From Podocnemis expansa (lineage: Eukaryota; Chordata; Testudines; Podocnemididae), in assembly GCA_007922195.1 (NCBI GenBank), contig ML681997.1, forward strand, positions 12,288,142 to 12,352,141: a stretch of DNA of 64,000 bases. Direction: 5' to 3'. The stretch's first letter is position 1, and each line of letters starts with the position of its first letter. Positions 44,216-56,245 of the stretch are shown piece by piece. The translations under genes were made by a program, and so were the position numbers. The notes beneath the pieces were generated by a model. The model was not told the origin of the DNA. It made no database searches and saw only the letters and a program-made list of their open reading frames with translations.

Positions 44216-44302
44216 GTATATATAAACTGACTAAAATGGTTTTGTGGTGTCGAGAGACCTTAAACAAGGATAAATCTGCCAATAATTAGATTGGCCACTA
44301 CA

Positions 44303-44770
44303 GATCATAGAATCATAGAATCATAGGGTTGGAAGGGACCCCACAAGGTCATCTAGTCCAACCCCCTGCCAAAAAAAGCAGGACCACTCCCATTAGATCA
44401 TCCCAGTCAGTGTTTTGTCCAGCTGGGACTTGAACACCTCCAGAGATGGAGATTCCACCACCTCCCTAGGCAACTTATTCCAATGCTTCACCACTCACCT
44501 AGTAAGGAAGTTTTTCCTAATATCCAGCCTGGACCGCCCCAGCTGTAACTTGAAGCCATTGCTTCTCGTTCTGCCCTCTGTTACTACCGAGAACAGTCGA
44601 GCTCCCTCCTCCTTGGAGCAACCCTTCAAGTAGTTGAAGGTTGCTATCAAATCCCCCCTCAGTCTTCTCTTCTGCAGGCTAAATAAGCCTAGTTCCTTCA
44701 GTCTTTCTTCATAGGGCTTGTGCTCCAGCCCTTTGATCATTTTGGTTGCCCTCCTCTGGACTCGGTATTG
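44303..44770 (-). mobile_element. CR1 LINE 3' end, 5'-truncated
   Basis: On the plus strand the element opens with GATCATAGAATCATAGAATC, the complement of the CR1 3' terminal repeat. It continues GGTTGGAAGGGACC and CATCTAGTCCAACCCC. Coding relics follow up to about 44765, where homology stops. This is the bird- and reptile-type CR1 3' end and differs from the CR1 copies at 6935, 14820, 34090 and 54296. Confidence 0.95.
44497..44765 (-). pseudogene. CR1 ORF2 C-terminal fragment
   Basis: The minus-strand frame reads [20 protein letters not shown] and [20 protein letters not shown], then [13 protein letters not shown]. This is the conserved C-terminal tail of the CR1 reverse-transcriptase protein. 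The frame is intact for about 90 codons, so this copy is comparatively young. The catalytic domain is absent because of 5' truncation. Confidence 0.93.
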
Positions 44771-46660
44771 CTGGAACATGGCCAGAGTGTTCAGTGCCAT
44801 AAAGAATCAAGGACCCTGAGAGCAGCCCAGCAGATGCTACGCTATGGATTGGATTTACTGCACATGGTTAAGTGCTCTCCTGATGTGCAGCACTCTGTCG
44901 GGAATCAGAGAGAAGATCCAAGAGGGACAGGTAGTTCTGGGGCTGATTGTAAAATGGGAGGAAATGAAGAGAAATCAAAGCCTGGTTGCGTGTTGGAACG
45001 TGGTGTGGGGGGAGAACAGGAGGGCGATGCTAGCCCTGAAGGTAACGGGCTGCTGGGAGTTTCATGAGGCTGACGTGACATGACAGAGCAGTATATAGAT
45101 ACAAGTGGGATGTTAAGTGCAAGGCAGATAGGGAATGTATTCTTTCCTGATAAGCTGTCTGTCAGGATGAGAGCTATGAATGGGTTTGGGGGGCTTTTAA
45201 GTCCAAAGCTTGTGGCTATAATTATGGCAATTTGCATTTAAAAAACCCAACAAGTCCCTCTTATGATTTAATGGAGCATGGCATATGGAATGTGAAATGA
45301 TAAGTGTGTCAGATGGGCAGAGAAGCACAGTCAGGTCTGTAGCTGGAACTCTAATTACAAACTGTGAGGAAGCGTAAGATGTCAGTCATGTAGCTGAAGG
45401 CTGGATTGTTGGACGGTATAGGTGGCCCAGCACTTTCAATCCTCATATGCCTAAAGAGAGGATCTTGAATCCACATTTAGGCATCTAATAAAAGTGGCCT
45501 TGTTTTCTGTGTTTGAGCCCCCAGCTGCCATTAAGTTCTTAGCCTCTCTGAAAATCTGGCTATCTACTTAGGTGCCCAAATGGGAACTGCTAAGTGCTTT
45601 TGAAAATCTGGACAACAATATACATTTAAGCAGGTCTGGAAATGTCAGTGTGCGGTTTATTATGCTTATATCAAAAGTAAACATAAAAGTTTTTTACCTG
45701 TCGAGATGGATATTCAGTTTGGTGTAATTTTCCTCTCCATGGCATGCATTGCTAACAATGAGTGGTGAACCACAACTGAGATCTGGTCCTGTGTGACCAC
45801 TCACTTGAGCAGGGCATTCAGCACTTCTCTGGGTCAGCCCTTAGATTAGGAGTAGGAGGTAAATGATTGAATTCAAACTTTTCTGCCTTTTTATGACTGA
45901 GAAACTCGGACTGAAGTCTAGTAAGAAATGACCTTTGCAAAAACTTTACAGCCCTTCCTAGTTTCCAGGAGTTCAGAAGCATGTCATGACAAATCACTTT
46001 GTTAAAAGATTTCAGCTTTTCTCCACCTGGATGCGTCAGAGGGCTGAAAAATGGGCTTATTTGAGTCTGGGGCAAAAGATCATGGTCAAGGGCTCCAAAG
46101 CAGTTTGCTTATTCACTATCAGAAACATACTGGTAGTATGCAACACAGGATTCTGCATTGTAATAAGCCTCCAAATGAAATAGTGGGTATTCTGCACCAC
46201 TAGAAAAAAAATCAGATCATTTTAACATAGCTGGCTAAAGATGAAATTAAGGGTCTAACTCTCAGACCCCACCAAGTGAAGATATTGGCCTCTATTCCTG
46301 GCTACATATTGTCACGCTAATGCATAATGCAGCGAGCCCCTCTCTCTGACATAACACACACAGCCCTACCACCCACACAAAGTTCTTCAGAGGAACTGCA
46401 GAGTGCTCATTGGACTCCTTTCTTTGTCACTGAAATGGTGCCTTAGGTCTGAAAAGTGCTCCATTCTGCACCAAACCTTTTCTAGTCTCAAAAGCTTTTG
46501 CTTTCATAATATAAAGAGCTTTCTGTATAAATCAGTGCTCTGCCTCGCTCCCTCAAACATCCTTACTGTAGTGTTCATATTTATAAATTTTTGGGAACTA
46601 GTCAAGAAGAACCAAACTTTCTGGTGGCAGGTCATGCTAACTCCAGAATTTCTTACAGCC
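44771..46660. other. Unassigned sequence with an old repeat patch
   Basis: About 45470-45615 repeats TTTAGGCATCTAATAAAA and GTGCTTTTGAAAATCTGG, members of the GATTTTCA family. No gene is supported elsewhere. Confidence 0.45.
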
Positions 46661-46663
46661 ATA

Positions 46664-47037
46664 GGCTGTGTTCACACAGCACTCTTATTTTGAAACAACA
46701 GAGGTTGTTTCGAAATAAGAAATACCCTGTTCACACGACGCACGGTTGTTTTGAAACAACGGCACCCGTTGTTTCGAAACAACGGTGTTGTTTCAAAACA
46801 ACTTAAACCTCATGTGGGGATGAAACAATGCCGTCTGAACATGTTGTTTCAAAACAACAGTCACTTGTTTCGAAATAACTGTTGCCCGAAACTGCTATTT
46901 CGCTTTGAGCTTTTTTCCTTAATTCGAATTAACAAACTGTTAATTCGAATTAAGTTATTTCGAAATAAGGCATTATTTTGATACAAGTTGTTTCGACACA
47001 ACTTGTATTGAAATAATGCCTGTGTGTGAACACAGAC
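46664..47037. mobile_element. 3-bp-TSD TIR transposon (TTATTTCGAAATAA type), 374 bp
   Basis: Ends GGCTGTGTTCACACAG and TGTGTGTGAACACAGAC are inverted repeats, with ATA duplicated (46661-46663 and 47038-47040). The body consists of GTTGTTTCGAAACAAC, GTTGTTTTGAAACAAC and TTAATTCGAATTAA palindromes. No coding sequence remains. Confidence 0.92.
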
Positions 47038-47433
47038 ATATTGTCTTAAATACCCTGAACAATTTGTTTAAAAAACAAAAAAAGGAAAAAAAAAAGGCCT
47101 TTTATTCTGTTTAAAGCATCAGCTCCCATTAAGTGGAAGAAACAAACCACCCCATACAAAAGATATAAGGATCTGGATAGGCTGAGCAAGCTTAGAAAAA
47201 TTAGTTCAGACTTTGGTGAGCAATCATAATTCATTCACATTATCCTCACCCTTCCATCCAAGAGCAAGGCAAACAGTTTTCCCTCAGTATTTGGGAAAGG
47301 GAAGAGATCATGTGGGTCAGAGAAATTCTCAGAACATCTGATTTCTGGTTAAAACATTAGACATTTCAAACAGCTCTGGACATTGAGAATACTGTCAGGA
47401 GCATTTGAGCACCGACATGAAGACAGACCAGAT

Positions 47434-48075
47434 CAGTGATTCTCAACCTTCTTAAAATTTGTACCAAAAGGACAGCTGTGCTTTCTTGTCCTGACCCCAA
47501 ATCCCCAAATCCCTTGCAATTACAAAACAGCGGTTTCTAAGGGGGAGTGTATGCATAACAAGGAACTGCAGCCATTGGGGTTTTGAATACTAGATGGAGA
47601 TTGTTGGGTATGTGGTTCCCAACCTTTTCAGTAACCCATCACACTTCAATGAGAGAAACAATTCTACAGCACATCCGCTTTCTTAAGCTGAATTGATTGC
47701 TTATAAACATCACATTTACTATGGTTACAGCCTTACTAGAGAAGTTTGCAACACAGTGCATGCAACAAGCTAAAGAGTGCTCAAATGCATTAATTTTCAC
47801 TGGGAAAAAATACATATCAATTTGCCCTTTGGACTTTGCATTTAGAATGTTCACATTTTAGAATTGAAAGACTGATACCTCGCTTTTAATTTGATGATTA
47901 CCGGTAATTTTCATGAGTGTTATGAGTTGTAATTTTGGTTGAATAGAATATTGTTTAAGATGAAACAATGTTGTGTTACACTGATATTAATTACCTTTGT
48001 ATGAAATTTCATGGCACACTTGGACAGTTCTTTCATCTCATCAGTATGCTGCGGTACACCATTTGAAAACCACTG
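47434..48075. mobile_element. hAT-like ends, probably two adjacent copies
   Basis: CAGTGATTCTCAACCTTC at 47434 and TGTGGTTCCCAACCTTTTC at 47611 are both hAT-type left ends. The right end TTTGAAAACCACTG at 48075 can pair with the second. GGGTAT and GGATAT flank that pair, a weak duplication. The first copy is right-truncated. Confidence 0.45.
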
Positions 48076-49129
48076 GGATATAGTACTATTTTCTTTTCCT
48101 CTCACCACTACTGAACAACATGCTGAGGGAAGTGCCTGTCTGTATCATCCAGCTGAACAGTGTTCTGAAGTGGTGTTTCCCCAGAACTGAGGCTGGCGCA
48201 GACAAGGAGAGGAAAAAAATCAACAGTAAGGCAATGGTGACAGAACAACGGTAGCCATAGGGAAGTGGGTTTCTCTCTTTCCACCCTGCCGTCAATCCCA
48301 TTGGGTCTGAACAGGCACAAACAGCTAGTTTGTGTTGCAATCCATGGGCTGTGACCCTGTGGCTACCCCATCACAAGTGAGAGGTACACAAGAGACTGTG
48401 TGGCTATGTCTAAGTCTAACTGCTTAGTTCAATTTGTTAGTCTTTAAAAGTGCCACAGAACTCTGTTGGGTTTTTCCCCCTTTCATTTAGTTTTAATCTC
48501 AGGTCTATCTGTGTGGTGTTGTTGAGGCAACCATTTCTGTTACATGCCATTCGAGATTATTTGACTCAGGAACCAGCAGTTGTGATAGAGGCCATGGTTT
48601 TTAAACAAAGCCTTTTATTTTGCACCCACAAATAATTCAGGGTGTAATTTTATAGGCACATTTATTGTCAGGCAGAATTATAGCCATATCTGATTTGCAT
48701 CCACAAAATTGTGGCCCCACAATGGCAGGGTCCTCTCCCACTTTCCAAACACCCCTCCCCAGCACGGTGCTCCATCCAGCATCTATCTGGCCATGTGAGG
48801 TGAAGTGAAAAGAGAAGTCAAGGGCAGAATTGTGTTTGTGCCCTAGTCTTCATTGACGGTGGCAAATTCATTGCCATCAGATGAATTTTTCTCAATTGAC
48901 CGATTACGTCTATAAAGACCTGCTCAGCCGATCAGGAAGTTGATCACTGAAGATCGTCCTGATAAATAGAACAGCACTGAATCAAAGGAAGAGTATTTCC
49001 TTTTGATGCAATGCACTGAAGACAGTGCAGTAAGTAGTTGGTAGGCTGTGGAAGAGAGATATGCAAAGTATTTTAAGTATTTTGTGTGTCTCCCTTCAGT
49101 TGTCTCCAAAATCCCGCTGAGGTGTAGAC
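48076..49129. other. Unassigned non-coding sequence
   Basis: A short CAATTTGTTAGTCTTTAAAA fragment at about 48430-48465 belongs to the hairpin repeat family. No gene is supported. Confidence 0.45.
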
Positions 49130-49137
49130 CTGCCCTG

Positions 49138-49316
49138 CGGAGCCGTATTTTAGGAATTCGGCACCCAGAGCACGTTCCGATTGGAACAAACCCCTTACAA
49201 TGGCCAGCGCCTGGAGCAAGCGGCAAGGCATGTGCCTTTTAATGGAGTGGTTCAATGGAGCCTCTCCGGCGTGCCTGGGGCAAAGCGCCACTCAGCCTGC
49301 CATAGTTATGGCCCTG
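49138..49316. mobile_element. hAT MITE, 179 bp
   Basis: The octamer CTGCCCTG is duplicated exactly (49130-49137 and 49317-49324). Ends CGGAGCCGTATTTTAGG and CCATAGTTATGGCCCTG are diverged inverted repeats. Because the duplication itself resembles a hAT end, the edges could be shifted. Confidence 0.7.
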
Positions 49317-49324
49317 CTGCCCTG

Positions 49325-52155
49325 AGTCACAATAACTATCCTCAACTCCTGCCAGCCTAGCCAAGCTATTCTCTGCCCTTTACAGATGGCTGTGCTCAAA
49401 AGTTCATTTTAACTCTTCAGAAATATGATTTTTCCAACTTCACAATGGCCTTATATAGTTCCAATGGCTCATATCTCATTGTTGTGCCTCCTCCTTTACA
49501 GAAGCTACATTTAACACAATCCCAGGCAATCATTGCTTCAAGTCAGTTCTTTTGCCTGCCAATCACAGGGCCAGGTCTCTCCTGGCTACTCGGTCATCCA
49601 GGGGCATTTTGGTGGTACACAGAAATCCCCTATCAGCTCAGGTATTTCATAAATTCTTGATACTTTATTCTTGCAGTGCAGAGGAAACTATCCATGCATA
49701 TTAGTCAGTACTGAAAATCTGAATCCCCATTTTCTCCACCTTAAAGGAAAATGGTTTTGCTGTGCAATGGCTTTCTTCCATGACATTTTGAAATTTTATC
49801 CCTGGACACCAAAATAGCAGCTACAAAGAGATTTCAAGAACAGCTTTTACTATGGTGTCCCCCCCCCCCCCAAATGCTTTCTTGGCAACACAAAAGAGCA
49901 AATCAAGGAGGTTAGAACATTTGTCTTTAGATGAAAGTAGCATTACATCAATACAATTCAGGTTCCTTGGAGCCAAATGCAATAGATAATAAAAACACTG
50001 CTAAGGGTCCTGCTCTAAGCAAATTTGATTCAACTGCAAACAGCTGACTCTCGCCCATATTGTCAGACCACATAGAATTGTTGCTTGTGTTAGGTTCTCC
50101 CTTTCTACAAGATGTGCTTTTATTTTTATTCCTTGGCTAGATAGGTGTGTGATTAACCTATCACTTTGTGCATCACAAAAATGTGAGGAAAAGAGATTAC
50201 ACTATAAATCATACAAAGCCTCCTTTGGACTTTTTTTTATGGTTCATGACAGCTAACTGTAATGGAGATAAAACAAGGCATTATAGATATCTTTATTGGG
50301 GGGTTTCTTCCTTGCATTTATGAGATCAGTTTATCTTGGTAGTTTTAGTGACCAGTGCAAAGTAATCATTTCTTTTGGGCTATACATAAATTAAATACGA
50401 TTTAAATTTGTTACTTCTGCTTCCTGGATGCAAATGGATGATATTTCACAAAGCGAGTTATTAGAAAATGTTGCTGTCACTTTATTGTTAGCCAGGGTAG
50501 CCCCAAATCCAGTCCCAATGGATTTATCAGGCGTTAAATCATGGCAGAATTATTTAAGTCACAAAACACCATCTCAATTGAAAGTCAATGGGCCCATTAA
50601 TGTTTCATTGAAGTAAATAACTGGAAGAATGGGGACTGCGCTCTTCAGAGCACAGTGGGACTAATTTACATTTTATTCATAGTTGCAGCCTTACAATGCT
50701 TGTGACAACAGCAGTGTCTATCCCAGGATCCATATTCACTGAAAAGCTGGCTTCACTGAAGTAAATGGCAAAATTCCTATGGGGATATGATCTGACCCAG
50801 AGATCTTGTCAGAGTTAAGTGAAAAGTCCTTCTCTTCCCGGCCCTCATCGCAGGGCCTCCCTACCAGCCCCCTGACCACGTGGCCGCTGAACGTGCCTCT
50901 CCCCACCCTGCGCCTGGGCAACACAGGCCTGCCATTTCCCCCCCTGTTGGGGGGGACTCTGGGGCTAGCGGGTACTCCCCTGGGTGGAGCAAGCAGGCAG
51001 TGGCCCACCCTGCCCCACCCTTGGGGAAGGACCAGCAAAACTAGGGGTGGTGTAGAGTGGACAGCCCTGCCTCTCCTCCTCCCCGTCCCAGTGCTGACGG
51101 CATAGGAGTGCTCTCACCTCTTGGTGATCCTGCCCTGCTGGGGCTGAGCGGGGCAGGGGGACTGGATTGTTGCAGGGGTGTTAGGGGCTGGAGCCTGGGG
51201 CCCCATTTTTGGCTGGGGCCTGGGGTTTAAGTTCCTAAAGCCCTTGAGATAATCTGACCCTATCTGTTCCTCTGCTGCTCAGCCCAGCTGACAGTCACAG
51301 AGCAATGAGACTGAATGTGTGTGCTTTTTAAGTCTTGAACCAAAGGAAAAGCCTCCTGATTTGAATTGCATCCTTACCTGGTTTATATTTCTGATCACCA
51401 AAATGCAGCCATCTAACAGACCCAGATTATCAATATTTGCACTTGGATGTGCTCATTAAATCTGTTGCTGATTTAGGGGCACAGTAAAAAAACCAAATAC
51501 CCTGTACTATGCCTCATTTAATTTTGTAAAGCATCATAAAGGAAAACTTAGTTTCTTCCTGATGCAGTGAACTGAATTCATCTTTTGTAGGCTTGACTCA
51601 GGAATGTGTTTTATTCCATAAATCTGAAACAGGTGGTTATCCATATATGACCGGTTGAAAGTATTTCACAGTCTGGGCTAATTAGCTCCTTCCTGTATGG
51701 AGGACAGCTTGTATTCTCATTCCACATACGCCAGTGGTGATGGACCATGTAACGATTGTCTTGAGAAGAAAGGCAATATCAAATTGGGTGTAAATATTTT
51801 ATTGACTTGAATATGAAGTGTTCCAGGCATGGTCTTACGACTTTGGACGTAATGAGCTAAGAAGGAGAATACAAGCCGTAGTTGCTGTTAATCCAATAAG
51901 AGAGGGGGGAAAAAAACTAGAAGCCATTTATAAAAGCACATTGGCTAGATGCACGAGGCAATTTAGATGCTAAATCCAACATTTTATTGCCACTGGCAAT
52001 CTCCACTAAGCTAGCATATATCCTTGTTGGTGTTTATAGTCTGTAGATCTCTATATTTATGCCATTCGGATCCTCTAAGTACCTAAATTTGGCAAGTAGG
52101 CATGCGCTTAGCTGCCTAAGTCCTGACTCTGCCTAGCAGCTCTGCACTTTACCCA
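49325..52155. other. Unassigned sequence with a GC-rich patch
   Basis: About 50830-51240 is GC-rich with a 99-codon low-complexity frame, probably part of an unrecognised repeat. A poly-C tract lies at 49860-49871. No gene or RNA is supported in the remaining sequence. Confidence 0.45.
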
Positions 52156-52241
52156 CCCCTAAGCAGGGCTGTCCCTAGGGGGGAGCGGGGCCCAGGGCGA
52201 ATCAGTTTGTGCGGGGCCCCCCCATTTTAAACTTTGCAGTG

Positions 52242-52806
52242 CAATGTTCCCTCTAAGCCAGTGGTTCCCAGCCTGTGGTCTGGAGACCCCCAGAGGTCCA
52301 CAGACACTTTGCAGGAGGTCTGCGGAGCCTCCCCCTACCCGGGGCCGGAATCCAGCTACAGCCCTGATGCTCCCTGCCAGGGCTGCCTTTCCCAGTCTGT
52401 GGGCATATCCTGGCAGGGGGATGGAGCCACAGCAGCTCCCCAGCAGGGGCAAGGGCAGGGGACCACAGCTACCGCGGCTCAGCTCCCCGGTGGCGCAGCC
52501 AATGGTGATGGCACCGCTGCTCACCAGCTGTCCCACTGGTGCAGGACAGAGTCTGCCCATACCGGCCAGATTACATAATCAGCCGAGGGGGTCTGCAAAG
52601 ATTTTTTTGTTTTGTTTTTTGTTACAAAGGGGTCCCCAGCCTGAAAAAGGTTGGGAACCACTGCTCTAAGCTGATGATGCAGCTGAGCATGTTCCCTGCT
52701 GGTTCTCCAGGCCCCAGTAGGCTTCTTCGCTGCTGCCTGCTGGCTCCCCAATAACTTGTGCACCCATAACTTCTTCAGCTGCATCATCAGCTTAGAGGGA
52801 ACACTG
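52242..52806. mobile_element. hAT-like element, CAATGTTCCCTCTAAG family, middle layer
   Basis: Ends CAATGTTCCCTCTAAGC and GCTTAGAGGGAACACTG are inverted repeats, with offset flanks sharing GCAGTG. After removing the inner hAT element only about 150 bases remain, ending in TGATGATGCAGCTGA and GCTGCATCATCAGC, a perfect subterminal foldback. Confidence 0.88.
52259..52663. mobile_element. hAT element, 405 bp, inner layer
   Basis: Ends CAGTGGTTCCCAGCCTG and GGTTGGGAACCACTG are inverted repeats. The 8-bp duplication CTCTAAGC is perfect (52251-52258 and 52664-52671) and consists of terminal sequence of the middle-layer element. It is therefore the youngest of the three. Confidence 0.96.
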
Positions 52807-53470
52807 GGCAGTGTCATAATTTTTCTTTAATAAAATCATACATTTCTAGACCTCAGGCTAAAAAGTTGCAGAGAGAAGCAGAAAAACATGACCTGACTTT
52901 ATCCTAAAGGCTCAAAACCTAGAAGTCAGAGAAAATAGCTCCCCCCCATTTATTATTTCTTTAAACATCTCTTTATTTTTAAGTGAGTTTTAATGATATA
53001 TTTAAGCCAGACTTATGACTATTTTTGATGTTTGGGGTAGGCAATACTCAATGTGTCACAGTGATGTTTCATCAACCTCACAGCCAAGTGGACAGGAGCA
53101 TATGGAGGTACTCTTCTTTGTGGTTCTGGTTTTCTGTTCAAGATGGGCACACAATTTTACAAGTTTAATAATTTTTCTTAGATCAAGTTTTTTTTAATTT
53201 GAAAATTCAGAAAGAGGGAAGCTACTTTTGGATGATATCAAGAAATAAATTCAGGTCCTCTCTCACCTTAAAGCACTGGATTCCAATTGTCTAATGTATG
53301 TTATTTCCCTTATGCTGCCTGACTCTCTCCTTTTCCATCTTATTTTAATGTATGTATTCATACATTCCTCATTGCTTTGCAGGTGATCTAAGTAATGAAA
53401 CTCAGGTACTATCTGAGGATGAGAGGAAGAAACAAGGGACCTTTGGGCTCCTCTCAGATACCCTGATGTA

Positions 53471-53564
53471 AAACAAACAAAGAGTCTTGTGGCACTTTTA
53501 AAAGCTAACAAATAAATAAATTTGTTAGTTTTTAAAAGTGCCACAGGATTCCTTGTTTGTTTTG
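53471..53564. repeat. Hairpin repeat fragment
   Basis: AGTCTTGTGGCACTTTTAAA and TTTAAAAGTGCCACAGGATT are complementary arms around a short AAATAAATAAA loop. It is a head-to-head version of the family at 24843-25015 and lies inside the hAT element 52164-54245. Confidence 0.8.
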
Positions 53565-54320
53565 GCCACAGTTGTTTTCCTCTTTGCCATGCTTTGGAAC
53601 TGGTGGTCTGACTGCAATCACTGACAATGGGGCATACTTACAGTGCAGAAGGAAGGACAAAAAACTTCTTTACTGTGTTGATTGATGGCCATTAACCCTA
53701 AAAACCCAGTATTTCCATATAAGTGCTAGCCTGGGGGGTCTTCTCTCTCAGGTGTAATAGATCATTATCTGCACAGAGAAGTTTGCTCAAAAAGACATCC
53801 CTGAAAAGTCTTATTAACTGTAGAAGGAAAAAAGTTCTTTAATATCTGAGAACACTTTCTGGAGATGCTGATGTAAATTCAAAGAGAAGGTCCTGTTTTG
53901 TAAAGGTTGGGGATGTGACATTCTCCTGACTTTGTCCCCATTTGCTTGACCGGGGCTGGCGCCATAAGTTTTATCTCAACACTTGCCCTTTGTCTTCCCC
54001 TCAGGGAGCAGTTGTGGGAAGGTGGCTACTTAAGTCAAGAGTTCCTGTAACCAAACGCTGCCTGTCTGAATTCCCTTCCTCCTTCCCTAACCAGCTGGAG
54101 ATGCTCCCTAGTCCCACAGCTTGAAGAAGCTCCCTGCTTCCTTACTCTAGCCGGCTGCTTGGGATCCCCCAAGAGCGCGAGGCCCCTCAAAGCGTGGGAC
54201 CCAGGGCAGTTGCCCTTCCTGCCCCCCCCCTTAAGGACGGCCCTGCCCCTAAGTTTCAGCAGGATTCACAAACTAGACATTCTCCTGTCTATTTTAAGAA
54301 CATGGGAATGGCCATACTGG

Positions 54321-54886
54321 CAGGGCCGGCTCAAGGGGCTGTGGCGTCCCAAGCTGGCCTTTACTTTGACGCTCCCCCTCCATCACCAGCGAGGGCAGAT
54401 CCCAGCCTCCTCTTTGGGCTGGATCACTCTGCTCTCAGGGTGGGATGGTCTAGGCGTGGAGCGGGCCAGCCCAGAGGCCAGACTTTGCTCTCCCACACCT
54501 CCCATGGGCCGGCTGTTCCTCCCTAGGTGCAGGGAGGCCTGGCCCAGAGGCAGGGTAAGAGAGCAGAGTCCGCCTCAAGGGGGGACCCGTTCCATCCCTG
54601 GGCCGGCTGTTGCCTTCCCTGGGAGGGGAGTGGGCTGGTTGGGGGGCTGGGGTCTGTTCTCCTGCCCTGCCCCTGGGCCAGCTCGCCCTCCATCCAGCCC
54701 AGGGGAGAGGCAAGAGATCAAAGCCTGGCCTCTCGGCTGGCCTGCTCTGCCCCTGGGCCGACTGTTCCCTGCCCTGGGGATGGGATGAGCTGGCCCAGAA
54801 CGTGAGTTCTGCATGTCGAAGCGGCGCCCCTAAGTTCCAGCGCTCCGAGCCAGTGCCTCTCTGGCTTATGGGTAGAGCCAGCCCTG
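54321..54886. mobile_element. hAT element, 566 bp, nested in CR1
   Basis: Ends CAGGGCCGGCTCAAGG and GGGTAGAGCCAGCCCTG are inverted repeats. The 8-bp duplication CATACTGG is perfect (54313-54320 and 54887-54894). It sits 25 bases inside the CR1 3' end. The GC-rich interior has long but compositional frames. Confidence 0.96.
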
Positions 54887-56198
54887 CATACTGGGTCAGA
54901 CCAATGCCCATCTATCTCAGTATCCTGTTTTCCAACAGTGATCAATGCCAAGTGCTTCAGAGGAGATAAAGAGAACAGGTAATCATCAAGTGATCCATCC
55001 CATCAGCCATTCCCAGTCTTTGGCAACCAGCAATCCCTGCCTATCTTGGCTCATAGCCATTGGTGGACCTATCCTCCATGACCCTATATAGTTCTTCTTT
55101 GAACCCCATTCTAGACATGGCCTTTGCAGTATCCTCTGACATGGAATTCCACAGGCTGTCTGCATTGTGTGAAGAAATACTTCCTTGTGTTCATTTTAAA
55201 CCTGCTGCCTTTTTAATTTCAACCCTAGTTTTTGTGTTATGAGGAATACCTAACACTTTATTTACTCCCCCTCCCTACTCATGATTTTAGAGACCTTTAT
55301 CATGTTCCTGCTTTAGTTGTCTCTTTTCCAAGCTGAAAAGTCCCAGTCTTATGCACTCTCCTCATGTGAAAAAGTTTCCATACCACTAATCATTTTAGTT
55401 GCCTTTTCCTGCATATTTTTAAATTATATTATATCTTTTTTTGAGATGGAGCTACAAGACCTGCACACCTTATTTATGACAATGATAATATTATCTATAA
55501 TAATCTTTCCTAGTGATTCCAAATATTCTGTTAGCTTTTTAGACTTCCACCAAATATGGAGCAGATGTTCTCAGAGAGCTCTCTACACTGGCTCTGAAAT
55601 CTCTTTCTTGAGTGGCAACTGTTGCTTTAGACTTCATCATTTAATATGTACTTTCGATTATATTTTTCAGTGTGCATTTCTTTGCATTTATTAACATGCT
55701 TGGTCACCAAGTTTTGTATGGTCTTTTTGTAGCCCTTCACAGGCTGCTTTGAACTTAATTATTTTGAGTAGTTGTGTATGATCTGCTAATTTTACTTTTT
55801 ACTATTTTTACAGGTCATTGATGAATCTGTTGAACAGCACAAGTCCCTCTATAGATTCCTGGGGGACACCTCTTTCCATTCTGAAAACGGACCATTTATC
55901 CTACCCTTTGTTTCCTATCTTTTAACCAGTTACTGATCCAGGAGAGGACCTTCCCTCTTATCCCATAACCCACTTACTTTGCTTAAGTACCTTTAGTGAG
56001 GGGCCTTGTCAAAAGGTTTCTGATAATCTACATACATATCAAATGGATCACCCTTGTCCACATGCTTGGTTACCCCTTTCAAATAATTCTAAAAGATTTC
56101 CTTTGACCTTTCCCAGGTTCTGTTCCTTGCTATAGTTTCAACCAACTTGACGTTAGATTTACCAGCCTGTAATTGCTGTAACTGCCTCTGGAGCTTCC

Positions 56199-56245
56199 TT
56201 TTCTTTTCTTTTCTTTTCTTTTCTTTTCTTTTCTTTTCTTTTCTT
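56199..56245. repeat. (TTTTC)n microsatellite
   Basis: About nine pentamer units inside the minus-strand CR1. Confidence 0.97.

Larger units (their letters stand above)
52164..54245. mobile_element. hAT element, 2.08 kb, outer layer of a triple nest
   Basis: Ends CAGGGCTGTCCCTAGGGG and CTTAAGGACGGCCCTG are inverted repeats. The 8-bp duplication CCCCTAAG is perfect (52156-52163 and 54246-54253). Seventy-eight bases in, a second element (52242-52806) is inserted, which itself holds a third (52259-52663). The remaining interior contains a hairpin repeat and no transposase. Confidence 0.94.

Noticed and set aside
49325..52155. GC-rich patch at 50830-51240 as a coding exon
   Set aside because: The 99-codon frame is low-complexity, has no matching splice sites, and resembles repeat interior sequence elsewhere in the window.
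54159..54788. 209-codon open frame as a gene
   Set aside because: It spans the end of one hAT element, the start of CR1 and the body of a second hAT element.
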